Shown one piece after another: positions 22,881-28,436 of a DNA stretch of 28,436 nucleotides; the first letter of the stretch is position 1; every line of letters starts with the position of its first letter. Made by a program: the position numbers and the translations under genes. Source of the DNA: Candidatus Omnitrophota bacterium (GTDB taxonomy: Bacteria; Omnitrophota; Gorgyraeia; Gygaellales; Profunditerraquicolaceae); the NCBI GenBank assembly GCA_028710845.1, contig JAQTTI010000001.1, forward strand, positions 36,244 to 64,679. Direction: 5' to 3'. The notes beneath the pieces were generated by a model. The model made no database searches. It worked only from the letters and a program-made list of their open reading frames with translations, and was not told the origin of the DNA.

Positions 22881-23372
22881 ATGTTTAAACGTTTTATTCT
22901 ACCGGTAATATTATTTATAACCGTTAATATTTTATCGGGATGCGCTTCGTTTAAGGAGATCGGAAAGGGAATAGCCGGGATATCAACCAAGGTGCTCGAG
23001 GAAAATCGGGAAAGCGCCCTGAAGAAATCCTTTGCTTTAAGTTACAATGATAGCTATCAAAAGGTGAAAGACATTTTAAGTAAAGGGGCCCTAGATGAAA
23101 AAAAGTTGGAAATACCCGGCAGTACGCCGGTTATTTACGCAGATGACCGGGATAAAAAGATGATCGCTATCTATCTTTCTTCGCTTGATACTACCCCTGT
23201 CGGTATTTTCTTTACCGAAAAAGAGGCAGAGACTTTGGTTGAGGTGTCGAGCCCGAGCACATATGCCAAAGAAGAAATCGCCAAACGCATATTTAGCAGA
23301 CTTGACTCAACGAAGAAAACAACAACTTTAGGAGAAACTGTAAATGTCGAAAAAGAACCCGACAATAAATGA
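22881..23372 (+). CDS. Small lipoprotein, DUF3568-like
   Basis: This 163-aa protein has a lipoprotein signal peptide ending ILSGC (Cys21). ATG 22881 is chosen because GGAAGGAAGG lies before it; the ATG at 22863 directly after the patatin stop would put that sequence in the gene and weaken the signal peptide. The mature part has the motif YNDSYQKVKDILSKGA and a beta-rich core with VIYADDRDKKMIAIYLSS and FFTEKEAETLVEVSSPS, close to small DUF3568-type lipoproteins. The function is unknown. Confidence 0.75.
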   Translation: MFKRFILPVILFITVNILSGCASFKEIGKGIAGISTKVLEENRESALKKSFALSYNDSYQKVKDILSKGALDEKKLEIPGSTPVIYADDRDKKMIAIYLSSLDTTPVGIFFTEKEAETLVEVSSPSTYAKEEIAKRIFSRLDSTKKTTTLGETVNVEKEPDNK

Positions 23373-23652
23373 GTTAATAAAGGTTTGCCACCAGGTTGCT
23401 AAAAGTAAGGGCTGGTGGGAAAGCCAACGAAATGATGGAGAGTTGATTGCCCTTATGCATTCAGAGCTTTCAGAAGCCCTGGAGGCGATGCGTAACCACT
23501 TCGGAAAAGGCGCTTTGGCAGAAGAGCTGGCTGATTGCTGCATACGGATATTTGATTATTGCGGCCACAAGAAAATAGACCTGGAAAAAGCACTGCTTAA
23601 AAAAATTAAATATAATAAAACCCGTCCTTACAGGCACGGAAAGAAGTTTTAA
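23344..23652 (+). CDS. MazG-like nucleotide pyrophosphohydrolase
   Basis: This 102-aa all-alpha NTP pyrophosphatase family member has the metal-binding motifs HSELSEALEAMR (E41, E44) and AEELADCCIRIFD (E60/E61, D64). A single MazG-like domain of this size usually removes aberrant or excess nucleotides; the substrate is unknown. It overlaps the lipoprotein gene by 29 bases in another frame, and GGAG lies nine bases before the ATG. Confidence 0.88.
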   Translation: MSKKNPTINELIKVCHQVAKSKGWWESQRNDGELIALMHSELSEALEAMRNHFGKGALAEELADCCIRIFDYCGHKKIDLEKALLKKIKYNKTRPYRHGKKF

Positions 23653-23701
23653 GGCAAATTAAGGAATATTCCTGTTCGCTAAAGCTCGCAGGGATTTTGC
23701 C
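23653..23701 (+). promoter_or_regulatory. Structured leader before the PC4-like gene
   Basis: The arms GGCAAAT (23653-23659) and ATTTTGCC (23694-23701) can enclose a perfect 12-base palindrome AGGAATATTCCT (23662-23673) and a hairpin CCTG...CAGG (23671-23692). The palindrome and hairpin overlap by three bases, so they are alternatives. No promoter or T-run is obvious. Confidence 0.4.
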
Positions 23702-23725
23702 GGATAAGCAATTAAAGGAGGAACA

Positions 23726-23959
23726 ATGCCATACGATAGCAGCTTAGATGCGCAGCAATTCACCCGTTTCTGGGAAAATGATTCCGGAAAAATCGTTGTA
23801 AGCGTTTATTCATACAATAACGGCCCTAAAAAAATCCAGATTGTAAGGGAGGTAAAAGACAAAAACGGCGAGTATAGTTTTGCCAAACTCGGCCGTTTGA
23901 CAAAAGATGAGGTTTTAGGCGTACTGCCTTTGATTCAGGAGGCGCTTAAAAACATGTAG
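23726..23959 (+). CDS. PC4/YdbC-like single-stranded nucleic-acid-binding protein
   Basis: This 77-aa protein reads NDSGKIVVSVYSYNNGPKKI, then QIVREVKDKNGEYSFAKLGR. The order of beta strands followed by LTKDEVLGVLPLIQEALKN matches the PC4/YdbC fold, whose strand-strand-helix unit binds ssDNA. Similarity to Bacillus YdbC is by pattern only. The role here could be in DNA repair or transcription. AAAGGAGG precedes the ATG. Confidence 0.65.
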   Translation: MPYDSSLDAQQFTRFWENDSGKIVVSVYSYNNGPKKIQIVREVKDKNGEYSFAKLGRLTKDEVLGVLPLIQEALKNM

Positions 23960-23964
23960 GGATT

Positions 23965-25533
23965 ATGACCGAAAATAAAAAAAGAGACAATTGGGGGTCG
24001 CGTATAGGGATTATCATGGCTGTTGCAGGCTCTGCGATAGGCCTGGGAAACTTCCTCCGCTTCCCGGCAAAAGCCGCTGCCAACGGGGGCGGGGCTTTTA
24101 TGATTCCTTATTTTGTTTCTCTTCTTCTTTTAGGAATCCCGCTTATGTGGATCGAATGGACCCTTGGTCGTTACGGAGGGGGTTTTGAGCACGGCACAGC
24201 TCCCGGGATATTCCACAATCTTTGGCGGAAAAACCGTTTTATCAAATATTTCGGGATAATCGGGATATTCGGCCCGCTGGTTATTTTTGTCTATTACACC
24301 TTTATCGGATCATGGACGCTGGCTTATAGTTTTTTTGCCTTAACAGGAAAATATACCGCTTTGACCGACCAGAATTCTCTGCGCAGTTTTCTATCGGGCT
24401 TCCAGGGGCTAGAAAAAAATCAATATTTTAACGGTATCGGCACGGCCTACAGTTTTTTCTTAGTTACTTTTTTATTGAATATCTGTATCATTTATTATGG
24501 GATAAAAGGCGGAATAGAGAAATTGTGTAAATGGGCAATGCCCCTTTTATTCATTTTTGGTTTGGTTCTTATGTTTAAAGTCTTAACCTTAGGCACTCCG
24601 GATTTAACCAAGCCTGACTGGAATGTTGCCGGAGGTTTCGGATTTTTATGGAACCCTGATTTTTCCGCATTAAAATCAGCCAAAGTCTGGCTTGAAGCAG
24701 CCGGGCAGATATTTTTTACTTTAAGTGTCGGCATCGGAGTTATTCTTACCTATGCCAGTTACCTGAAAAAAGCCGATGATGTTGTTCTTTCCGGGCTGAC
24801 TGCCGCCAGCACCAATGAAATAGCCGAAGTAATCCTAGGCGGAAGCATTATTATCCCGGCGGCATTTGTATTCTTTGGCCCCGTAGATATCAAATCTATA
24901 GCTGAATCCGGAGTATTTAACTTAGGTTTTGTAACCATGCCTTTAATCCTCAACAAGTTTGTTTTACCCGGCTTGTTCGGATTTTTCTGGTTCTTCTTGT
25001 TGTTTTTGGCTGGGATCACTTCGTCAGTTTCTCTTGCCCAGCCGGCGGTAGCTTTTCTCGAAGATGAATTTAATCTTAACCGCAAGCGGGCGGTTGTCAT
25101 ATTCGGCGTAGTTTCATTTATTTTGTGCCAGCCAGCAATATTCTTGCTCGGGCGCGGGGTTATCGATGAACTGGATTTCTGGGGCGGGACTTTTTTCCTG
25201 GTAGTATTTGCTACGATCGAAACAATTTTGTTTGCCTGGGTGTTCGGTATGGATAAAGCCTGGGAGGAGATACATAAGGGTGCGGATATGTCTGTACCGA
25301 AAGTTTATAAATTTATCATTAAATATATTACGCCTGTATTTTTGTTTTTCATCCTGGGGATGTGGTTGTTCCAGGAATGGATGCCGATAATTACAATGAA
25401 AAATGTGCCTTTGGCAGATAAACCGTATATTTTCTTTACCCGTTTAGGCCTGCTGTCTGTTTTTCTGGTTCTGGTGGTGCTTGTAAAGATGGCCTGGCGA
25501 AGAAGAAAACTTAATTTTAAGGAAGAAAGGTAA
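23965..25533 (+). CDS. Sodium-dependent NSS/SNF-family amino-acid symporter
   Basis: This 522-aa membrane protein of the neurotransmitter:sodium symporter family starts NWGSRIGIIMAVAGSAIGLG, then NFLRFPAKAAANGGGAFMI, the sodium- and substrate-binding unwound helix 1. About twelve helices follow. AGGGA precedes the ATG. It is directly followed by a MetS-type small subunit, as in MetP/MetS methionine/alanine systems. The transported amino acid is not known. Confidence 0.94.
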   Translation: MTENKKRDNWGSRIGIIMAVAGSAIGLGNFLRFPAKAAANGGGAFMIPYFVSLLLLGIPLMWIEWTLGRYGGGFEHGTAPGIFHNLWRKNRFIKYFGIIGIFGPLVIFVYYTFIGSWTLAYSFFALTGKYTALTDQNSLRSFLSGFQGLEKNQYFNGIGTAYSFFLVTFLLNICIIYYGIKGGIEKLCKWAMPLLFIFGLVLMFKVLTLGTPDLTKPDWNVAGGFGFLWNPDFSALKSAKVWLEAAGQIFFTLSVGIGVILTYASYLKKADDVVLSGLTAASTNEIAEVILGGSIIIPAAFVFFGPVDIKSIAESGVFNLGFVTMPLILNKFVLPGLFGFFWFFLLFLAGITSSVSLAQPAVAFLEDEFNLNRKRAVVIFGVVSFILCQPAIFLLGRGVIDELDFWGGTFFLVVFATIETILFAWVFGMDKAWEEIHKGADMSVPKVYKFIIKYITPVFLFFILGMWLFQEWMPIITMKNVPLADKPYIFFTRLGLLSVFLVLVVLVKMAWRRRKLNFKEER

Positions 25534-25535
25534 AA

Positions 25536-25634
25536 ATGAAGCTGGGCGGTTGGTTATTTCTAATCTTTTCCTGGGGGTTGATTTTAAGCCTTTCGGCGCT
25601 TTGTTTCACTAATGTTTTTAAAAAGAGGAGATAA
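25536..25634 (+). CDS. MetS-like NSS transporter small subunit (32 aa)
   Basis: This 32-aa protein starts two bases after the symporter stop: MKLGGWLFLIFSWGLILSLS, then ALCFTNVFKKRR. It is one membrane helix with the FSWGLIL motif and a basic tail. Micro-proteins of this kind accompany bacterial NSS symporters and are needed for the transport activity of Corynebacterium MetP. Gene callers usually miss it. Confidence 0.8.
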   Translation: MKLGGWLFLIFSWGLILSLSALCFTNVFKKRR

Positions 25635-25635
25635 G

Positions 25636-26019
25636 ATGAAGAAGTGTTTTTCTGTTGTTTTATTATCGGCTACTTTACTAATGACAGCAGGGTGCGCTCC
25701 TTTAATTATCGGGGCAGCCGCGGGAGGGTTGGGAGCTTATGCGATAAGCAGGGATACGGTGCAAGGAGACAGCGATAAGGATTATGACGAACTTTGGGAA
25801 TCGGTTTTGACTGTTTCCAGGAGCCGGGGCTTGATCCAGGAAGAAGATATTGCAGCCGGTTATATTGTATTAGGGGTTCAATCGAGCAAGGTCTGGATAA
25901 AGTTGACCCGCCTGACTCAGACTACAACCAGGGTAAAGGTATCCGCACGCAAGTATCATTTTCCGAATATGGAGCTGGCGCAGGATATATTTGTGAGGAT
26001 TATAACCGGAGTAAAGTAG
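25636..26019 (+). CDS. Small lipoprotein, DUF3568-like
   Basis: This 127-aa protein has a signal peptide ending MTAGC (Cys20) and then the glycine/alanine-rich IIGAAAGGLGAYAIS and a DYDELWESVLTVSRSRG segment, typical of the small DUF3568 lipoproteins. It is the second such protein in this stretch. ATG 25636 follows GAGGAG and is preferred to ATG 25612, which would add eight residues before the signal peptide. The function is unknown. Confidence 0.78.
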   Translation: MKKCFSVVLLSATLLMTAGCAPLIIGAAAGGLGAYAISRDTVQGDSDKDYDELWESVLTVSRSRGLIQEEDIAAGYIVLGVQSSKVWIKLTRLTQTTTRVKVSARKYHFPNMELAQDIFVRIITGVK

Positions 26020-26089
26020 GTTCGCGGGAATTTTTCTTTCTTTTTTACAAAATTTGTGTACAATATATCGAAGCTAGAAATAAATTTAA

Positions 26090-26161
26090 GCCGAGATAGC
26101 TCAGTGGTAGAGCGCGGCCCTGAAAAGGCCGGCGTGGGGGGTCCGATTCCCTCTCTCGGCA
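26090..26161 (+). tRNA. tRNA-Phe (anticodon GAA)
   Basis: The acceptor stem GCCGAGA/TCTCGGC, D arm GCTC-AGTGGTA-GAGC, anticodon stem CGGCC/GGCCG with loop CTGAAAA (anticodon GAA at 26122-26124), five-base variable loop and T stem GGGGG/CCCTC all fold. The discriminator is A26161 and no CCA is encoded. The T-loop reads TCCGATT, so position 55 is C, where nearly all tRNAs have U (pseudouridine). Confidence 0.93.
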
Positions 26162-26169
26162 TTTTTTAT

Positions 26170-26201
26170 AAAGGCCCGTAGCGATACGGGCCTATTTTAT
26201 T
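26170..26201 (+). terminator. Intrinsic terminator after tRNA-Phe
   Basis: AGGCCCGTA (26172-26180) and TACGGGCCT (26185-26193) form a perfect 9-bp stem with loop GCGA, followed by ATTTTATT. It ends four bases before the next start codon. Confidence 0.85.
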
Positions 26202-26204
26202 CCT

Positions 26205-27317
26205 ATGGCAGGTAGAAATTTTTCCAAACCAGTCTATATAATCTTCTGGCTGTTTCTATTCCTTTTTTTAGCCGAAATCGCCCTTCGCCTGAATATTCGT
26301 TCGAATAAATATTACCTCTGGCGGCCAAACTGGCAAGTAACTTTTAAGCCATATCCTGGGATTATGCCCGGAGTAAGCAGCTCTGACGCAGTATTTAAGG
26401 CCAATTCAGATGGGATCCGCGGGGACGAATTAACGGCTAAACACAGCTTTAAAGTGCTGGCAGTGGGGGGAAGTACCACCGAGTGCCTTTATATAGACCA
26501 AAAAAAGACCTGGCCGCACATTTTGCAGGATAATCTGGCATCTATCGGCAATAAAGATGTCTGGGTAGGTAACATCGGCCGGAGCGGACTTTCAACTACA
26601 GGCAATTTAATAGAGCTAAAGTACCTGTTGCCTCAATACCAAAAAATCGATCTAATTATAGCTTTAGTGGGTTTTAATGATTTTCAAAGCTCGCTTCTAA
26701 ATACTTTTGTCCAGAATAATTTAAAGCCCGAAAAAGAAAAGATCGGAATGGTTTTTGTTAGGACTCCTTCAAAAACCGGTAATTTAGAAGTTATAAAAAT
26801 AACTCAGAAATTATTAAATAACTTTTTCAGAAATAAAGGGATTATTGAGGATTCCAGCGGCAGCTGGTATATTGGGGCCAGAAATTCCCGTAAAAGGGCT
26901 CAAATAATCAATAATTTGCCGGATTTAAGCCTGAGCCTGGAAATATTCGAAGATAATCTAAATCAGATTATAGATTTAGCCGAACAAAAATCAGCCAGGA
27001 TCATATTTCTTACCCAGCCGTATATGTGGAATGACGGTTTGTCTCAGGAGGAGAAAGATCTTTTGTGGTTTGGCTATACCGGGGATAAGGAAAAATATTA
27101 TTCCATTCCTGCGCTTATCGAAGGTTTAAAAACTTTCAATCTTCGTTTAAAAGAGATTTGTAAAAAACGTAAGGTCGGCTGTATTGACCTTGAAAAGCTG
27201 ATTGCGCCAAATACCGCTTTTTTTTATGATGATGTGCATTTCAATGAGGAAGGCTGCCGCAAGGTTGCCGGCTTAATTACCGAATATTTAAGAGAAAATA
27301 AAATCCCCGGACTATAA
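26205..27317 (+). CDS. SGNH/GDSL-type hydrolase with N-terminal membrane anchor
   Basis: This 370-aa protein has an N-terminal hydrophobic helix (residues 10-27) and then an SGNH esterase-like domain. The block I serine is S90 in LAVGGSTTECLY, the glycine block is NIGRSGLSTTGN, the Asn block is ALVGFND, and the catalytic D342-x-x-H345 (DDVH) closes the protein. It probably deacylates or acylates a cell-envelope sugar or lipid on the outer face of the inner membrane. The substrate is not known. There is no Shine-Dalgarno sequence; TATTTT at 26193-26198 lies six bases before the ATG and could be a leaderless-type -10 box, though it coincides with the terminator tail. Confidence 0.85.
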   Translation: MAGRNFSKPVYIIFWLFLFLFLAEIALRLNIRSNKYYLWRPNWQVTFKPYPGIMPGVSSSDAVFKANSDGIRGDELTAKHSFKVLAVGGSTTECLYIDQKKTWPHILQDNLASIGNKDVWVGNIGRSGLSTTGNLIELKYLLPQYQKIDLIIALVGFNDFQSSLLNTFVQNNLKPEKEKIGMVFVRTPSKTGNLEVIKITQKLLNNFFRNKGIIEDSSGSWYIGARNSRKRAQIINNLPDLSLSLEIFEDNLNQIIDLAEQKSARIIFLTQPYMWNDGLSQEEKDLLWFGYTGDKEKYYSIPALIEGLKTFNLRLKEICKKRKVGCIDLEKLIAPNTAFFYDDVHFNEEGCRKVAGLITEYLRENKIPGL

Positions 27318-27341
27318 TCATAGCGCGGGGATTTTATTTTT
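27300..27341. terminator. Bidirectional terminator between SGNH and csp2
   Basis: AAAATCCCCG (27300-27309, inside the last SGNH codons) and CGGGGATTTT (27326-27335) form a perfect 10-bp stem with T-rich DNA on both sides. It serves the convergent SGNH (+) and cold-shock (-) genes. Confidence 0.9.
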
Positions 27342-27348
27342 AAGCGAT

Positions 27349-27549
27349 TTATACCTTTTTAACGTTAGTTGCCTGGTCGCCTTTAGGTCCTTGAGTAACC
27401 TCAAATTCTACTTCATCGCCTTCTGCCAGAGATTTATAACCTTCTCCAACGATAGCGCTGAAGTGAACGAAGACATCTTTGCCATCCTCAGAAGTAACAA
27501 AGCCATAACCCTTTTGATTGCTGAACCACTTTATTTTACCTCTTGCCAT
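27349..27549 (-). CDS. Cold-shock protein (CspA family), csp2
   Basis: This 66-aa OB-fold cold-shock protein ([20 protein letters not shown]) has RNP motifs KGYGFVTSE and VFVHFSAI and closely resembles csp1 at 12715. AAGGAGGTGA lies 10 bases before the ATG. It is the only minus-strand gene in the window and is convergent with the SGNH gene. Its promoter and a terminator-containing leader are at 27574-27705. Confidence 0.96.
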   Translation of the reverse strand: MARGKIKWFSNQKGYGFVTSEDGKDVFVHFSAIVGEGYKSLAEGDEVEFEVTQGPKGDQATNVKKV

Positions 27550-27573
27550 TTCTGTTTCTCACCTCCTTAAGAT

Positions 27574-27622
27574 AAAAAAAATCCGCGAAAGCATATTTTT
27601 AATTATTTACTTTGCTTCGCGG
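27574..27622 (-). terminator. Intrinsic terminator in the csp2 leader
   Basis: Read on the minus strand, CCGCGAAGCA (27622-27613) and TGCTTTCGCGG (27593-27583) pair over ten bases with one bulged base, with a 19-base A/T-rich loop, followed by A and eight T. It lies between the promoter and the Shine-Dalgarno sequence of csp2, so it would end an RNA of about 100 bases unless it is suppressed. Confidence 0.72.
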
Positions 27623-27642
27623 CTGTACCTGTTACTAATCAA
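27607..27642 (-). CDS. Possible 11-residue leader peptide over the csp2 terminator
   Basis: TTG at 27642 opens an 11-codon frame (MISNRYSREAK) that covers the whole 5' arm of the leader terminator and stops just past it. AGAGGAG (27660-27654) lies upstream at 11 bases, longer than ideal. The evidence is weak on its own but parallels the csp1 leader. Confidence 0.25.
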   Translation of the reverse strand: MISNRYSREAK

Positions 27643-27677
27643 TTTCTTAACTTCTCCTCTAAAAACCACTTTTGGCT

Positions 27678-27705
27678 AATATACCATTAATTGGCAGTTT
27701 GTCAA
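27678..27705 (-). promoter_or_regulatory. Promoter of csp2
   Basis: On the minus strand TTGACA (27705-27700) and TATATT (27683-27678) are 16 bases apart. Transcription would start near 27671, about 120 bases before the csp2 start codon. Confidence 0.78.
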
Positions 27706-27728
27706 CAACTTTTCTTGCAAGTGAAAGG

Positions 27729-27756
27729 TTGACTATTAGTTAGGAATTGCTATAAT
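27729..27756 (+). promoter_or_regulatory. Promoter of tRNA-Thr
   Basis: TTGACT (27729-27734) and TATAAT (27751-27756) are 16 bases apart. Transcription would begin near 27763, about 40 bases before the tRNA. It is divergent from the csp2 promoter, with 23 bases between the two -35 boxes. Confidence 0.78.
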
Positions 27757-27803
27757 AACTGATATGTTTTTTACTCGGCCATCCTTTAAGATCGTATAAG
27801 ATT

Positions 27804-27876
27804 GCCGATGTAGCTCAGTTGGCAGAGCAGGACTTTCGTAAAGTCAAGGTCGGTGGTTCGATTCCACTCATCGGCT
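27804..27876 (+). tRNA. tRNA-Thr (anticodon CGT)
   Basis: The acceptor stem GCCGATG/CATCGGC, D arm GCTC-AGTTGGCA-GAGC, anticodon loop TTCGTAA (CGT at 27837-27839) and T arm GGTGG-TTCGATT-CCACT all fold. The anticodon stem GGACT/AGTCA has a G-A mismatch at its base. No CCA is encoded. CGT reads ACG threonine codons. Confidence 0.93.
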
Positions 27877-27990
27877 TAACGTTTACAGCTTTAGTTAAGA
27901 CAATCCTTTTTTTTGGCTGGTTTTTAGTATCTTGCCTAGAAACCACACCCTAAAAAGGTGTTTTGCCCTGAAGTTAAGCTAAAATTACAA

Positions 27991-28436
27991 ATGGCTAGAT
28001 TGCGAAACGTTTTAAGAAACCGTAATTTTTTCTTATTGTGGATAGGCCAGATTATTTCCCAGCTGGGGGACAGGCTTGGGCAAATGGCTTTAATCGCCTT
28101 TGTTTACTTCAGGGCTCCCGGATCAACTTTACAAATAGCCAAAATATTGTCTTTTACCATTATCCCGGTATTTCTTATCGGGCCTTTAGCCGGTGTCTAT
28201 GTCGACCGTTGGGATAGGCGCAGGACAATGTATGCGTGTGATTTTATGCGCAGCCTGTTAGTCCTGGCTATTCCGTTATTTTTGTTCTATACCAAAAACT
28301 TGGCGCCCATTTACCTGATTATATTCATAGCCTTTTCTATAGGAAGGTTCTTTGTCCCCGCGAAACTTTCAATAATACCGGACCTGGTAGATAATAAAGA
28401 GCTTTTAATAGCCAATTCGTTAATCAATACATCCGG
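27991..28436 (+). CDS. MFS transporter, N-terminal part (runs off the window)
   Basis: The first 148 codons of a second MFS protein are present: MARLRNVLRNRNFFLLWIGQ, then IISQLGDRLGQMALIAFVYF, with the helix 2-3 motif GPLAGVYVDRWDRRRTMYACD and helix 4-5 FSIGRFFVPAKLSIIPDLV. Four hydrophobic segments are visible before the edge. It is of the same EntS/MFS_3-like broad type as the gene at 17792 but only distantly similar. No Shine-Dalgarno sequence is present; TAAAAT at 27980-27985 sits five bases before the ATG. The end lies outside the window. Confidence 0.88.
   Translation, partial: MARLRNVLRNRNFFLLWIGQIISQLGDRLGQMALIAFVYFRAPGSTLQIAKILSFTIIPVFLIGPLAGVYVDRWDRRRTMYACDFMRSLLVLAIPLFLFYTKNLAPIYLIIFIAFSIGRFFVPAKLSIIPDLVDNKELLIANSLINTS

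Noticed and set aside
27877..27990. Terminator after tRNA-Thr
   Set aside because: A T-run at about 27907-27914 and a weak ACACC/GGTGT hairpin at 27944-27961 are present, but neither combines a stable stem with a following T-tract.
109..28436. Mobile or phage-derived island
   Set aside because: No integrase, transposase, phage gene, flanking direct repeat or abrupt base-composition change is visible around the tRNAs or elsewhere.

Overview
The window looks like a chromosomal segment of an uncultured, strictly or mainly anaerobic, Gram-negative-type bacterium, best matching my picture of Omnitrophota (Candidatus Omnitrophica). This placement is inference. It rests on a TonB-dependent receptor and three small lipoproteins (two of them resembling DUF3568) that show an outer membrane, an O2/NO/superoxide defence set typical of anaerobes, an NSS symporter with a MetS-type micro-subunit, and moderately AT-rich DNA. 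Almost everything is on the + strand in tight operons. No phage, transposon or CRISPR array is visible.

Layout. (1) 109-7007: a redox-stress unit. An Fe-S Rrf2 regulator is followed by a 4Fe-4S protein, a 75-aa cysteine-rich protein, a short-form hybrid-cluster protein, superoxide reductase, rubredoxin, an FNR-type reductase, a flavodiiron protein, a flavin-binding split-barrel protein, a glutaredoxin-like protein and thioredoxin reductase. Together these can carry electrons from NAD(P)H through the reductase and rubredoxin to O2, NO or superoxide. (2) 7009-10265: a sulfur-trafficking and biotin unit: NifU-type scaffold, LarE-like PP-loop sulfur transferase, NifS and BirA with an HTH domain. 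(3) 10285-12479: a TonB receptor whose promoter carries a close match to a BirA operator, then a small barrel-like protein. (4) 12507-12965: a heptad repeat and a cold-shock gene whose leader contains an intrinsic terminator. (5) 12973-18985: a housekeeping run: mnmA, nadA, an RluA-type synthase, uppP, a PfkB kinase, a YqeY protein and an MFS exporter. (6) 18996-26019: envelope and signalling genes: a peptidoglycan-binding lipoprotein, a GH1 beta-glycosidase, a cNMP-binding/MinD-like/patatin fusion, two lipoproteins, a MazG-like hydrolase, a PC4/YdbC-like protein and an NSS symporter with its small subunit. (7) 26090-28436: tRNA-Phe, an SGNH hydrolase, a second cold-shock gene on the minus strand (again with a terminator in its leader), tRNA-Thr and the start of another MFS transporter.

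The points most worth a second look are the BirA-type operator over the TonB receptor promoter (predicting a biotin-regulated outer-membrane transporter), terminator/mini-ORF leaders upstream of both cold-shock genes, consensus -10 boxes placed so that several mRNAs would be leaderless, and the three-domain cNMP/MinD-like/patatin protein. All family assignments come from reading motifs in the translated sequence; no database search was run.
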